In this document: piece after piece, positions 22,342 to 30,223 of the stretch
Numbering within the stretch: the stretch's first letter is position 1
How the letters are laid out: every line of letters begins with the position of its first letter
Assembly: GCF_021353295.2 (NCBI RefSeq)
Contig: NZ_CP120635.1
Coordinates: forward strand, 2,559,501-2,623,500
Origin: Pseudodesulfovibrio thermohalotolerans
GTDB lineage: Bacteria > Desulfobacterota > Desulfovibrionia > Desulfovibrionales > Desulfovibrionaceae
DNA: 64,000 nucleotides
Direction of reading: 5' to 3'
Notes under the pieces: generated by a model
The model's input: the letters and a program-made list of their open reading frames with translations, nothing else
Database searches by the model: none
Told to the model about the DNA's origin: nothing
Program-made: the position numbers and the translations under genes

Positions 22342-23322
22342 ATGTCACACCGCATCACCGCTTTCATGGCTTCCCTGGCCATGGTCATGATCCTGCTGCT
22401 GGCTCCGGGCGCCGCGCAGGCCGAGCCGTCCGGCAAACTCATCATCTTCCACGCGGGCAGCCTGTCCGTCCCGTTCGCGGCCATCGAAAAGCAATTCGAG
22501 GCCAAGTACCCCAAGGTGGACGTCCTGCGTGAGGCCGGCGGTTCCACCAAGATGGCGCGGCTGATCTCCGAAGTCGGCAAGCCCGCAGACATCATGGCTT
22601 CCGCCGACTACGTGGTCATCGACAAGAACCTGATACCCAAATTTTCCTCCTGGAACGTCCGCTTCGCTTCCAACCAGATGGTGCTGTGCTACACCGACAA
22701 GTCCAAGTTCGCCAACGAGATCAACGGCGACAATTGGGCTGACATCCTTCTGCGCGACGGCGTGGTCTGGGGCCACTCCGATCCCAACCTGGACCCCTGC
22801 GGTTACCGCTCCCTGATGGTCCTGCAGCTTGCCGAAAAGTTCTACGGCAAGGCCGGTCTCTACGAACAGCTCCTGGCCAACCGCCCCGAGAAGAACGTGC
22901 GGCCGAAGTCCGTTGAGCTCATCTCCCTGCTCCAGTCCGGCCACATGGACTACGCCTGGGAATACCTGTCCGTGGCCGTGCAGCACAATCTCAAGTACGT
23001 CACCCTGGACAAGCACCTGAACCTCGGCGATTTCGACATGAACGACTACTACGCCTCGGCCAAGGTCAAGGTCACCGGCAAGAAGCCCGGCACCTTCATT
23101 GAGCGCGTTGGCAAGTCCATCACCTACGGCATCACCCGGATCGACAAGGCTCCCAACCCGGAAGCCGCCGACGCCTTCCTGGCCTTCCTGTTCGACCCCG
23201 AGGGCGGACTGAAGATCCTGAAGGATATGGGCCAGCCGCCGTTCGTGCCGGTGCGCACCAACGCCGCGGGAATGGCCAAGCTGCCCGAGGTCCTCAAGCC
23301 CCTGGCCACCGTCTCCGAATAA
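22342..23322 (+). CDS. wtpA: Tungstate/molybdate ABC transporter, periplasmic binding protein
   Basis: A 326-residue exported protein with signal peptide ([27 protein letters not shown] in pieces, cut after AQA). It has the WtpA/ModA-type oxyanion-binding sequence [30 protein letters not shown], and the WtpA-specific SNPN-like [18 protein letters not shown]. WtpA proteins bind tungstate and molybdate in octahedral coordination with high affinity. ATG 22342 follows GGAGAG. It is the first gene of a three-gene importer operon. A tungsten AOR gene lies 7 kb downstream, a likely consumer of the metal. Confidence 0.92.
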   Translation: MSHRITAFMASLAMVMILLLAPGAAQAEPSGKLIIFHAGSLSVPFAAIEKQFEAKYPKVDVLREAGGSTKMARLISEVGKPADIMASADYVVIDKNLIPKFSSWNVRFASNQMVLCYTDKSKFANEINGDNWADILLRDGVVWGHSDPNLDPCGYRSLMVLQLAEKFYGKAGLYEQLLANRPEKNVRPKSVELISLLQSGHMDYAWEYLSVAVQHNLKYVTLDKHLNLGDFDMNDYYASAKVKVTGKKPGTFIERVGKSITYGITRIDKAPNPEAADAFLAFLFDPEGGLKILKDMGQPPFVPVRTNAAGMAKLPEVLKPLATVSE

Positions 23323-23325
23323 GCA

Positions 23326-24153
23326 ATGATCGAAACATCCATCCGGGGAGGGAACGGCTTTTTGCGGTCCCTCCCCGGCCGCATATTCCAGGGGTGGATG
23401 CTCGCGTCGGCCGCGCTGGTCCTGCTGTTTATCGGCATCCCCATGGCCTCCACCCTGACCGGGCCTACCTGGGAGGTCTTCATTGACACCTTGGGCGACC
23501 CCGAGGTCCTGGCCTCTGTCTGGCTGTCCATGTCCACATCGGCGGCCGCGGCCGGTATCGCCTTTGTGTTCGGCACGCCCCTCGCCTATCTGCTGGCGCG
23601 CAACGATTTTCCCGGCAAGAAAATTGTCGAAAGCCTGGTCGACCTGCCTATCATGATCCCTCACCCGGTGGTAGGCATCGCCCTGCTCGGCCTGACCAGC
23701 CCCAACACGGCCTTCGGCGGCCTGCTCAAATCCATGGGCGTGGAAATCATGGGCTCGACCACGGGCATCGTGGCCGTGCTCGTGTTCGTGGGCGTCCCCT
23801 TCTACGTGAACGCGGCCAAATCGGGCATCGAATCCATCCCCCGGCGGCTGGAGAACGTATCCCGCTCCCTGGGGGCGGGAGCCGCCGCCACCTTCTTCCG
23901 CATCACCCTGCCGCTGTGCTGGCGCTACATGCTTGTCGGCATGATTATGTGCATGGCCCGCGCCCTGTCCGAATTCGGGGCCATCATCATCGTGGCCTAC
24001 CATCCAATGGTCGCCCCGGTTCTCATGTACGAACGATTCACGGCCTACGGCCTCAAATACTCACAGCCCGTGGCCGTGATCCTCATTCTCGTCAGTATGC
24101 TGTTCTTCCTCCTGCTCCGGTCCCTGTCCCTGCCCAAAGGAAAGTCCTCGTGA
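23326..24153 (+). CDS. wtpB: Tungstate/molybdate ABC transporter, permease
   Basis: A 275-residue ABC permease with about six membrane segments. The cytoplasmic EAA loop (ENVSRSLGAGAAATFFRITLPL, here in the region of residues 185-206) contacts the ATPase. The segment LPIMIPHPVVGIALL is typical of molybdate/tungstate permeases. It starts three bases after wtpA and overlaps wtpC by four bases (GTGA), giving a tightly coupled operon. Confidence 0.92.
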   Translation: MIETSIRGGNGFLRSLPGRIFQGWMLASAALVLLFIGIPMASTLTGPTWEVFIDTLGDPEVLASVWLSMSTSAAAAGIAFVFGTPLAYLLARNDFPGKKIVESLVDLPIMIPHPVVGIALLGLTSPNTAFGGLLKSMGVEIMGSTTGIVAVLVFVGVPFYVNAAKSGIESIPRRLENVSRSLGAGAAATFFRITLPLCWRYMLVGMIMCMARALSEFGAIIIVAYHPMVAPVLMYERFTAYGLKYSQPVAVILILVSMLFFLLLRSLSLPKGKSS

Positions 24154-25202
24154 TCCGCCTGACCGACCTGACCATCAATCTGCCGGGGTTCACCCTGGAC
24201 CGAGTCTCCCTGCATATCCGGCCCGGGGAGTTCTTCGCCCTCATGGGCTCCACCGGATCGGGCAAAACCCTGGTCCTCGAAACCGTGGCAGGCCTGACCC
24301 GGTTAAACGGCGGCTCGGTGGTCATCGGCGGACGCGATGTGACCAGCCTTCCCCCGGAGGAACGCAAAGTCAGCCTGGTGTACCAGGACCACGCCCTGTT
24401 TCCGCACCTGACCGTGCTGCAAAACGTCATGTATGGGCAGCGCTACCACGGCATAAAACGGGATGATGGGAAACGCGAAGCCCGAGCACTGCTCGACACG
24501 CTGGGCCTCTTGAAACTCGAAAACCGGCGGCCCGACAATCTCTCGGGCGGCGAAAAGCAACGCACGGCCCTGGCTCGCGCCCTGGCTTGCCGCCCGGATG
24601 TGGTCCTCCTGGACGAACCGCTCTCTTCCCTTGACCCGCAATTCCGGGGCGAGCTGCGGCGAACCCTGAAAAACGTGCATGAAACCACGCGCACGACGTT
24701 CCTGATGGTCACCCACGACTTCGCCGACGCCATGATCCTGGCCGAGCGCGGCGCGGTCATCAAGGACGGCAGGCTGCACCAGCAGGACACGGTGGCCAAC
24801 ATCTTCCGACGCCCTGCCACGCCGTTCACCGCCGCCTTCGTCGGCATGACCAACGTGTTTCCGGCCCACTATGCAAAGGGGTGCTGCACCTTTGCCGGGC
24901 ACGCCTTTGAAGGGCTGCCCGAGCTGCCCGCGCGAACGGCGGGATTCGCGGCCCTGCGGCCCGAAGACGCCTTTGTGGGAAGCGTGAAGGATTTCCCACG
25001 CGACTGGCATATCCTGCGCGGGACCGTGGAACGGCTGGAACGGGAGGGATTCACCTGGACCGCCGTGATCCGCTGCGGCGACCAGACCTTGACCGCCCTG
25101 GTGGATCGCCACATGGTGCTCAGCCGGGGGCTCGACAGCGGCTCGCCGGTGACCGTCGGCTTTGCCGGGGAACACCTCCACCACATGTCGAACAACGGCT
25201 AG
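24150..25202 (+). CDS. wtpC: Tungstate/molybdate ABC transporter, ATPase
   Basis: A 350-residue ABC ATPase starting at GTG 24150, inside the end of wtpB. Walker A (GSTGSGKT), the signature LSGGEKQR, and Walker B (VVLLDEPLSSLD) are intact. The C-terminal extension after residue about 235 resembles the TOBE/MOP-type regulatory domain of ModC/WtpC proteins that bind oxyanion to shut transport off. In the context of WtpA/WtpB it energises tungstate uptake. Confidence 0.92.
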   Translation: MIRLTDLTINLPGFTLDRVSLHIRPGEFFALMGSTGSGKTLVLETVAGLTRLNGGSVVIGGRDVTSLPPEERKVSLVYQDHALFPHLTVLQNVMYGQRYHGIKRDDGKREARALLDTLGLLKLENRRPDNLSGGEKQRTALARALACRPDVVLLDEPLSSLDPQFRGELRRTLKNVHETTRTTFLMVTHDFADAMILAERGAVIKDGRLHQQDTVANIFRRPATPFTAAFVGMTNVFPAHYAKGCCTFAGHAFEGLPELPARTAGFAALRPEDAFVGSVKDFPRDWHILRGTVERLEREGFTWTAVIRCGDQTLTALVDRHMVLSRGLDSGSPVTVGFAGEHLHHMSNNG

Positions 25203-25278
25203 CCTCGAATCTTCGCCATATTGCGAAGCGTCCCGCCGCCCCAAACGTACTGAAAACGCCAGGCCGGGGACACGGCGT

Positions 25279-25668
25279 TTACAGGGACAGGTAAATGACG
25301 GCACTGGCCGTAATCACACCAAAAAGAATCAGCTCGGGGACCACATAAAGATCGCCGCTGTCAAAACCTAATTCCCTCTCAAGCCGATAGTACCGCCAGG
25401 CCGCGAAAGCCACGAGCACGGGACCGCCCACAAAGGCGAACTTGCCGAGCCAGCCCAATTCGGCAAGCACTCCGGCTGGCACATCGGCCCTCTGGTAGGC
25501 CACGAAGGCGTCCACCTTCTCAAGCAGAAAGCCGAAGGTCATGAAGGCCAGAGCCGTCCGGCACCAGGCCAGGAACGTCCGCCTGTTCGCCAGCCGGGTA
25601 CGGTTCACGGCCAACGCGTTGCGCTCTCGGGCCAGCCGGGTCCGCACATCGTCGCCATTCGTGTTCAT
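25279..25668 (-). CDS. DUF202 (YidH-like) membrane protein
   Basis: A 129-residue protein with about three membrane segments and the conserved DUF202 core ANRRTFLAWCRTALAFMTFG. Function of the family is not established. ATG 25668 follows CCGGAGGTGGCGA. A longer frame (start 25701) has no ribosome site. It converges on wtpC, with only weak hairpins between (25211-25228, 25254-25280), and is divergent from the 4Fe-4S gene at 25791. Confidence 0.82.
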   Translation of the reverse strand: MNTNGDDVRTRLARERNALAVNRTRLANRRTFLAWCRTALAFMTFGFLLEKVDAFVAYQRADVPAGVLAELGWLGKFAFVGGPVLVAFAAWRYYRLERELGFDSGDLYVVPELILFGVITASAVIYLSL

Positions 25669-25790
25669 TCGCCACCTCCGGTTTACGGCCGCCGCAATCA
25701 CCGCCGACCGCCGCGCCGTGTTGTTGACTTTGCCGCCTCAAACGATAGTATCATCAGACTTGTTGAACATATACCGGGCAAAAACAGGCA

Positions 25791-26717
25791 ATGCAAATTC
25801 CCTTCATCAAGCAATCGACCAAAGAGTACTACCGAGCGTGCCGCAAACAAGGCATGTCCCTGTTCGACTTCATCCACGGCTATGTCTACGCCCGGTGGCC
25901 CTACCACTATATCGGCCTGGCCGGTGACAAGAACCCGTGGTGGCGCTGGCTGTGGGTGCCGCTGGTCTTCATCATCGACCGCGTCCATCCCTTCACGGAA
26001 ACAGACGCCCACCGATCGGGCGACCCGTCCCAGACCCGTCCCACCTGGAGCGACGCCTACCACGGCAAGCCGTTGCCGCTGGCCGAGGCCACCAAGCTCA
26101 TCCGCCTGGACCGACCCGTGAACACATCCCTGCCCGAAACCGTCCTGCCCTATACAAAGGCCCGCGAGCTTATCCTCAACAACCCGGAAAGGATCGTCCT
26201 CCTGGACTGTCCCTGCCGGGCGGGCATGAAAAATCCCTGCACGCCCACGGACGTCTGTTTAATAATTGGCGATCCCTTCGCTTCCTTCGTCCTTGAACAC
26301 CATCCGACCAAGGCGCGGGCCATCACCGCCGACCAGGCCGTGGCCGTGGTTCGGGCCGAGCAGGCGCGCGGCCATGTCTCCCACGCCTTCTTCAAGGACG
26401 TAGCCCTCGGACGGTTCTACGCGATCTGCAACTGCTGCTCCTGCTGCTGCGGAGCCATGAAGGCCCATGCCCACGGCATCCCCATGCTCTGTTCATCCGG
26501 CTACCTCGCCGAGGTCAACCAGGACCTGTGCACCAAATGCGGCACCTGCGCCCAAAAATGCCAATTCAAGGCCATCGGGTTCAACAAGGACGGCGCGTTC
26601 ATCCGCGAAGACCGCTGCATGGGCTGCGGAGTCTGCACCCTCTCCTGCCCCAAGGACGCCCTCACCCTCAGAGCCGCCCCCGAAAAAGGAAGCCCGCTCA
26701 AGGTCGACGACTTGTAA
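25791..26717 (+). CDS. 4Fe-4S ferredoxin-type protein with additional Cys clusters
   Basis: A 308-residue cytoplasmic protein. The C-terminus has two classic motifs (CTKCGTCAQKCQFKAIG and CMGCGVCTLSCPKDAL). Upstream lie further cysteines, including the striking NCCSCCCGAMKAH (about residues 207-219) and CPCRAGMKNPCTPTDVC (about 139-155), which may bind another cluster. There is no clear signal peptide. The family occurs in sulfate reducers and other anaerobes as an uncharacterised electron carrier; I cannot assign a partner. An intergenic repeat (26726-26820) follows nine bases after the stop. Confidence 0.8.
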   Translation: MQIPFIKQSTKEYYRACRKQGMSLFDFIHGYVYARWPYHYIGLAGDKNPWWRWLWVPLVFIIDRVHPFTETDAHRSGDPSQTRPTWSDAYHGKPLPLAEATKLIRLDRPVNTSLPETVLPYTKARELILNNPERIVLLDCPCRAGMKNPCTPTDVCLIIGDPFASFVLEHHPTKARAITADQAVAVVRAEQARGHVSHAFFKDVALGRFYAICNCCSCCCGAMKAHAHGIPMLCSSGYLAEVNQDLCTKCGTCAQKCQFKAIGFNKDGAFIREDRCMGCGVCTLSCPKDALTLRAAPEKGSPLKVDDL

Positions 26718-26725
26718 TGAGGGAG

Positions 26726-26835
26726 TGCCTCCGGCGGCCGGGGCGCTGCCCCGAACCCCGCCAGAGAACCTTTTGAAAAAGGTTCTCTGGACTCTCCAAA
26801 ACTTTTTGGCGCCGCTTCGCGGGGAGGCAGACGGT
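26726..26835. repeat. Intergenic hairpin repeat, copy A
   Basis: Module TGCCTCCGGCGGCC (26726-26739), a GC-rich linker, then a perfect 14-bp hairpin CCAGAGAACCTTTT / AAAAGGTTCTCTGG (26761-26774, 26777-26790), then a tail ACTCTCCAAAACTTTTTGG and GCCGCTTCGCGG. The same architecture recurs at 61095, 61250 and, degenerate, at 63311. The T-rich tail may also terminate transcription of the upstream 4Fe-4S gene. Confidence 0.85.
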
Positions 26836-26963
26836 TTGTTGTTTTCACTTTGACCGATCATCTCATCCGATAATTCGTCTGGGAAAAACATCCATCTTTT
26901 CGCGCCCGAAGTTCGCGCGGAAGCGCATATATAAAATTTAGGAAAGGAAGGGGTTGGGGGGGG

Positions 26964-27033
26964 CTGGGGGAAGGGGAAGGAAAAGCCCTTTTTCAAAGGG
27001 TTTTCCTTCCCCTTCCCCCAGCCGCCGGAGGCA
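26964..27033. repeat. Intergenic hairpin repeat, copy B (opposite orientation)
   Basis: A long hairpin (arms 26964-26991 and 26995-27021, 27 paired bases with one bulge) ends in GCCGCCGGAGGCA (27021-27033), the reverse complement of the copy A module. The stem sequence differs from the other copies, so the module and architecture are conserved rather than the stem bases. Confidence 0.7.
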
Positions 27034-27041
27034 TTCACCAC

Positions 27042-27076
27042 AAAAAAAAGGCCGGGAACAAGTCCCGGCCTTTTTT
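27042..27076. terminator. Bidirectional terminator
   Basis: AGGCCGGGA / TCCCGGCCT (27049-27057, 27063-27071) flanked by an A run on the left and six T on the right. It separates the repeat region from the minus-strand gene at 27099-27479. Confidence 0.9.
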
Positions 27077-27098
27077 ATTAGCGGTCGTTCTCCCCGCG

Positions 27099-27479
27099 TC
27101 AGGCGAGGGTGATGGTCAGGGGAATAACGTGGAGTTCTCGGGAGAGTTCACGGGTGTTGCCAAGTTCCCATTCTGCGGACGGAGCACCCGCGGCCCGCGC
27201 TACGGCGTCGGCTATGCCGTTGACGTTGATTACCGGATGCCGGGAAAAGACCTGCGGCAAACCGTAGGTCAGGTTGCAGGCAAGACATTTGCCGGGCCGT
27301 TGAACGAGCTTGAGTTCGAAATTCAGGACCTGTCCCTCGGCTCCGCCATAAGCCAGGGCAATGTCGTAGCTTCCCTCTTCGGCGTCGCCGAACAGGGCCT
27401 CGAAAAAGGCCTCGGTCCGCTCGGGCGGAAAAATGGTCCGCAAAGTATCCTCTGTAAAAATCCGGCCATATGGACTCAT
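27099..27479 (-). CDS. Conserved-looking hypothetical protein, 126 aa
   Basis: ATG 27479 follows GGGGGGAGAGTTC, giving a 126-residue soluble protein beginning MSPYGRIFTEDTLRTIFPPE. A longer frame to 27560 would include an unlikely Cys-rich start. It contains a single CLAC motif (CxxC) mid-protein, is rich in Glu/Ala, and has no signal peptide or membrane segment. I do not recognise a characterised family. It lies 104 bases downstream of the DUF401 gene on the same strand and may be co-transcribed. Codon use resembles neighbouring genes, supporting that it is real. Confidence 0.7.
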   Translation of the reverse strand: MSPYGRIFTEDTLRTIFPPERTEAFFEALFGDAEEGSYDIALAYGGAEGQVLNFELKLVQRPGKCLACNLTYGLPQVFSRHPVINVNGIADAVARAAGAPSAEWELGNTRELSRELHVIPLTITLA

Positions 27480-27583
27480 GAACTCTCCCCCCAAAAAAAC
27501 GAATGGTTTGCACGATTGCAAGCATTGGCAAAGCCTGGTGTTTACCGAAAATACCGGCACCGGGCAAGATCAACCGGCGCGCA

Positions 27584-28870
27584 TCAGACGTAGACGAAGA
27601 AAAGGGCCACTCCCGAGGCCAGAAAGACAAGGCACGGAGGCACGACCTTGCGCCAGGTACGTCCCAGATCGCACTGGAAGTATTCGCAGGTGAGGATGAA
27701 ACAGATATGGATGGGCGAAATCATCACCCCCGTAAACCCGCAGAATGTGGCCAGCACGATGTAGGGGATGGTCTGGTCCTGCATCCCGAGGGACGCGAGC
27801 ACGCCAAGCAGCAGGGGAAAGGTCGCGCCCACAAAGGCCACGTTGATGCCAGCCACCATGCCGACGAGAAACGGGAGGAAGGCGGCCGAGGCGAACAGGG
27901 CCGCGTTGCCGCCCGCCACACGGGCCATCTCCCGAACCACGCCTGCGGCCTGGAGGACATCCTTGAAGATAAAGATGGCGGTGATGACGAAAACCATGGA
28001 CCAGAGGGATTTCTTGGTCAGCACCTGCCGGAGAAACCCCAGGCCGAGTTGCGTGTTCTGGACCATGACGCAGGCCACTGCGGCGGCCAGAGCGGCGACC
28101 ACGCCGAACTCGAAGGGAACGGCGGGTGCAAAGGCCGCGATGGAGGTTTCCAGCCCGATGGCCCCCACGATGGCGATGAGCAGAGGCAGCCCTTCCCGGA
28201 AGGCGGCGGACTTGCTGCGGGCGGTGACGGGCATGGGGATGGCCAGATCCTTGGCCCCGAGAACGCCGGGGCGCAGAAAGAATATCCAACCCGCGAGAAG
28301 CATGATGGGAGTGCCGGGCCAGGTGTAGGAGATGAGATCGATGATCTGGATGTCGGCCAGAGCCAGGGTCAGAATGATGCCGGGATACAACGGCCAGACC
28401 AGCTCCCATATGTGGCGGAACCAGTAGTTGAGCACGGCCCGGTCCGAATTGCTGATGCGCATGTCCTCGGACACGGTCTTTATCATGGGCGCGGAAAAAA
28501 CCGCTCCGCCGGGCATGGGGAGCAGCCCGATAAGGGCGGGGAAAAAGACGAGCCTGAGCCTCGGGCTTGTCAGGAAGCCGGACAACGCCTCCATGAGCCG
28601 CCGGGACTGGCCGGACCGCTCCATGGCGTCGCTCAGAATCAGGATAAGACCTACGATGGCCGCCAAGAAAAGGAACTTTTCCTGGGTCAGGGCCAGAACG
28701 CCGGTCTCGACGATGGGCGCGACGCCCATGCCGAAAAGAAGGCCCATGACCGCGCCGCCCAAAAGGATGGACAGCCCCAGCCCGATGCGCAGCCGCATTC
28801 CCGCGAGCATGAGCAAAAAGGAAAAGAGCACCTTGATGAAGGGAGCGAGGGTAACGAAAAAGGAATCCAT
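27584..28870 (-). CDS. DUF401-family integral membrane protein (putative permease)
   Basis: A 428-residue polytopic membrane protein with about 10-12 hydrophobic segments, including LLFGMGVAPIVETGVLAL, LLPMPGGAVFSAP and ISPIHICFILTCEYF. These fit DUF401, a family related to the large group of ion/organic-acid transporters (IT superfamily-like). The substrate is unknown. ATG 28870 is preferred (AAGGA about ten bases upstream); an in-frame ATG at 28879 overlaps that ribosome site. It is divergent from the gene at 29059. Confidence 0.8.
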   Translation of the reverse strand: MDSFFVTLAPFIKVLFSFLLMLAGMRLRIGLGLSILLGGAVMGLLFGMGVAPIVETGVLALTQEKFLFLAAIVGLILILSDAMERSGQSRRLMEALSGFLTSPRLRLVFFPALIGLLPMPGGAVFSAPMIKTVSEDMRISNSDRAVLNYWFRHIWELVWPLYPGIILTLALADIQIIDLISYTWPGTPIMLLAGWIFFLRPGVLGAKDLAIPMPVTARSKSAAFREGLPLLIAIVGAIGLETSIAAFAPAVPFEFGVVAALAAAVACVMVQNTQLGLGFLRQVLTKKSLWSMVFVITAIFIFKDVLQAAGVVREMARVAGGNAALFASAAFLPFLVGMVAGINVAFVGATFPLLLGVLASLGMQDQTIPYIVLATFCGFTGVMISPIHICFILTCEYFQCDLGRTWRKVVPPCLVFLASGVALFFVYV

Positions 28871-29058
28871 GCGAAGCATCCTTGCGAGTTGGACGGGACG
28901 TATCGGGAACCGATACAGCTTCCGTTCTTCGTGGCGAAAAAGCAAGCAAAAGCCGCCGCAAAGGGATGGGGCGGACCAAGGCCCCTTGCCCGGACCGGCG
29001 CATTGCGCTACAGAAGGAATCTGCGGCCAGGCCGATCATCAAGCGGAGACAAAGACCG

Positions 29059-29532
29059 ATGAGCATGAACAGAAAACAGATACGAGCCCATATTTTCGCC
29101 ACCATCATCACCAAGGTCGAAGAGCAGGACGAGTCCCGGCGACTGGAAGCCCTGAACGAGTTCCTGGCCGTCACCGGCACGGCGGGCAACGCGGCCGAGC
29201 AGGTGGCCAGCCTGATCCCGCCCATCATGCACGAGCTCTACGAGAAGTGGATCACCATGTTCATCGACCGGCTGCTGGAGACCGTGGACGTGAAGAACAT
29301 CGAGCTTCTTTGCGACGGCTCCGACGACAACAACGGCGCGCTGGTGCTCGCCTACGTCATGTTCCTGGAGTCCGCCCGCATGGAAAAGCAGATCGACGAG
29401 GACTTGCGCGAACACGGCATGAAGGCCACGGGCCGCGATGACCTCGGCGATGTCGCCGCCAACTACATCCGCGCCCAGATGGCCAAGATTGCGCAACAGG
29501 CGGGCGACGACGAGATCAAGGGCAACTGCTAG
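29059..29532 (+). CDS. Hypothetical protein, 157 aa, acidic and helical
   Basis: ATG 29059 follows GCGGAGAC, giving MSMNRKQIRAHIFATIITKVEEQDESRR. The protein is soluble, strongly helical and acidic, without signal peptide or recognised motif; DGSDDNNGALVLAYVMFLE lies mid-protein. It ends just before a near-perfect 20-bp terminator, so it forms its own transcription unit. Proteins of this type seem restricted to sulfate reducers, but I cannot confirm that here. No function is proposed. Confidence 0.75.
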   Translation: MSMNRKQIRAHIFATIITKVEEQDESRRLEALNEFLAVTGTAGNAAEQVASLIPPIMHELYEKWITMFIDRLLETVDVKNIELLCDGSDDNNGALVLAYVMFLESARMEKQIDEDLREHGMKATGRDDLGDVAANYIRAQMAKIAQQAGDDEIKGNC

Positions 29533-29543
29533 CCCCACCCGAT

Positions 29544-29585
29544 GCGAAAAAGCCCCGTCACCATCTGGTGACGGGGCTTTTTCGC
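29544..29585. terminator. Bidirectional terminator
   Basis: Perfect 20-bp arms (29544-29563 and 29566-29585) with a two-base centre; core GCCCCGTCACCA, flanked by A5 and T5 runs. It serves the plus-strand gene ending 29532 and the minus-strand TPR gene ending 29604. Confidence 0.95.
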
Positions 29586-29603
29586 GCCTGGTGCGGATGG
29601 GCC

Positions 29604-30131
29604 TCAGCCCACATCATCGCAGGACTCGGCGATGGCCTTTTCCACTGCCTGTGCGATCTCCTCGTCCGGGTCGGGCTGCCCTGTCTCGATGAGCCCCAAT
29701 TGCAGATTGAGCTCGCGCATGACCTTCACTGCGGACGGATTGAAATACCGGGACCACAAGGCCGGGACCTTTTCGGACCGCCCCAGGCGAACCATCGTCA
29801 GCCCGAGGTAGAGAAAAGCGTCCTGATAGGTCTGGTCGATCCGCAAGGCGCGCTCAAATTCCAGCTTGGCCTGGCGATACATGCCCAAACGGTAGGAGCA
29901 GACGCCCAGACGGTAGCGCACGTCCGCATCGTTCTTGTCCTGCTCAAGGCATTCCTTGTACTTGAGACGCGCCTCTTCCCATTGCTCGTCCACGTACAGG
30001 GCGTTGGCGGCCTTGACCACCTCGATACCCCCGGCGGTTGAGGCCACGAGCTGATCGTCCTCCTTTTTCAGGCGGCGAACGGCCCCGAACAGAAAATTGC
30101 GGCGGGATTTGTCGATCTTCTTCTCGGCCAT
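29604..30131 (-). CDS. Tetratricopeptide-repeat protein with N-terminal twin-arginine-like motif
   Basis: The 175-residue protein starts at ATG 30131 after CCGGAGGAATC. Residues about 45-125 form TPR units (ANALYVDEQWEEARLKYKE, VRYRLGVCSYRLGMYRQAK, AFLYLGLTMVRLGRSEKVP). Near the start lies SRRNFLFGAVRRL, which resembles the SRRxFL box of Tat signals. The following sequence is charged (KKEDD) rather than a hydrophobic export core, so export is doubtful; it may be a binding segment that mimics one. It is divergent from aor (92-base gap), hinting at a role in maturation or assembly of that enzyme. Confidence 0.8.
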   Translation of the reverse strand: MAEKKIDKSRRNFLFGAVRRLKKEDDQLVASTAGGIEVVKAANALYVDEQWEEARLKYKECLEQDKNDADVRYRLGVCSYRLGMYRQAKLEFERALRIDQTYQDAFLYLGLTMVRLGRSEKVPALWSRYFNPSAVKVMRELNLQLGLIETGQPDPDEEIAQAVEKAIAESCDDVG

Positions 30132-30223
30132 GATTCCTCCGGCCCGCAGAATACCTGTTTCGTCCACATCGTCAAGGCGGCAACCGGTTGCCTTTTCAGG
30201 CTGTTCGTGAAAGATTCCTCCAC

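Noticed and set aside
26493..27041. Open frames running through the hairpin repeat at 26726-27033
   Set aside because: The peptides (KKFWRVQRTFFKRFSGG and similar) recur wherever the repeat occurs, in different contexts, so they are translations of the repeat rather than genes.
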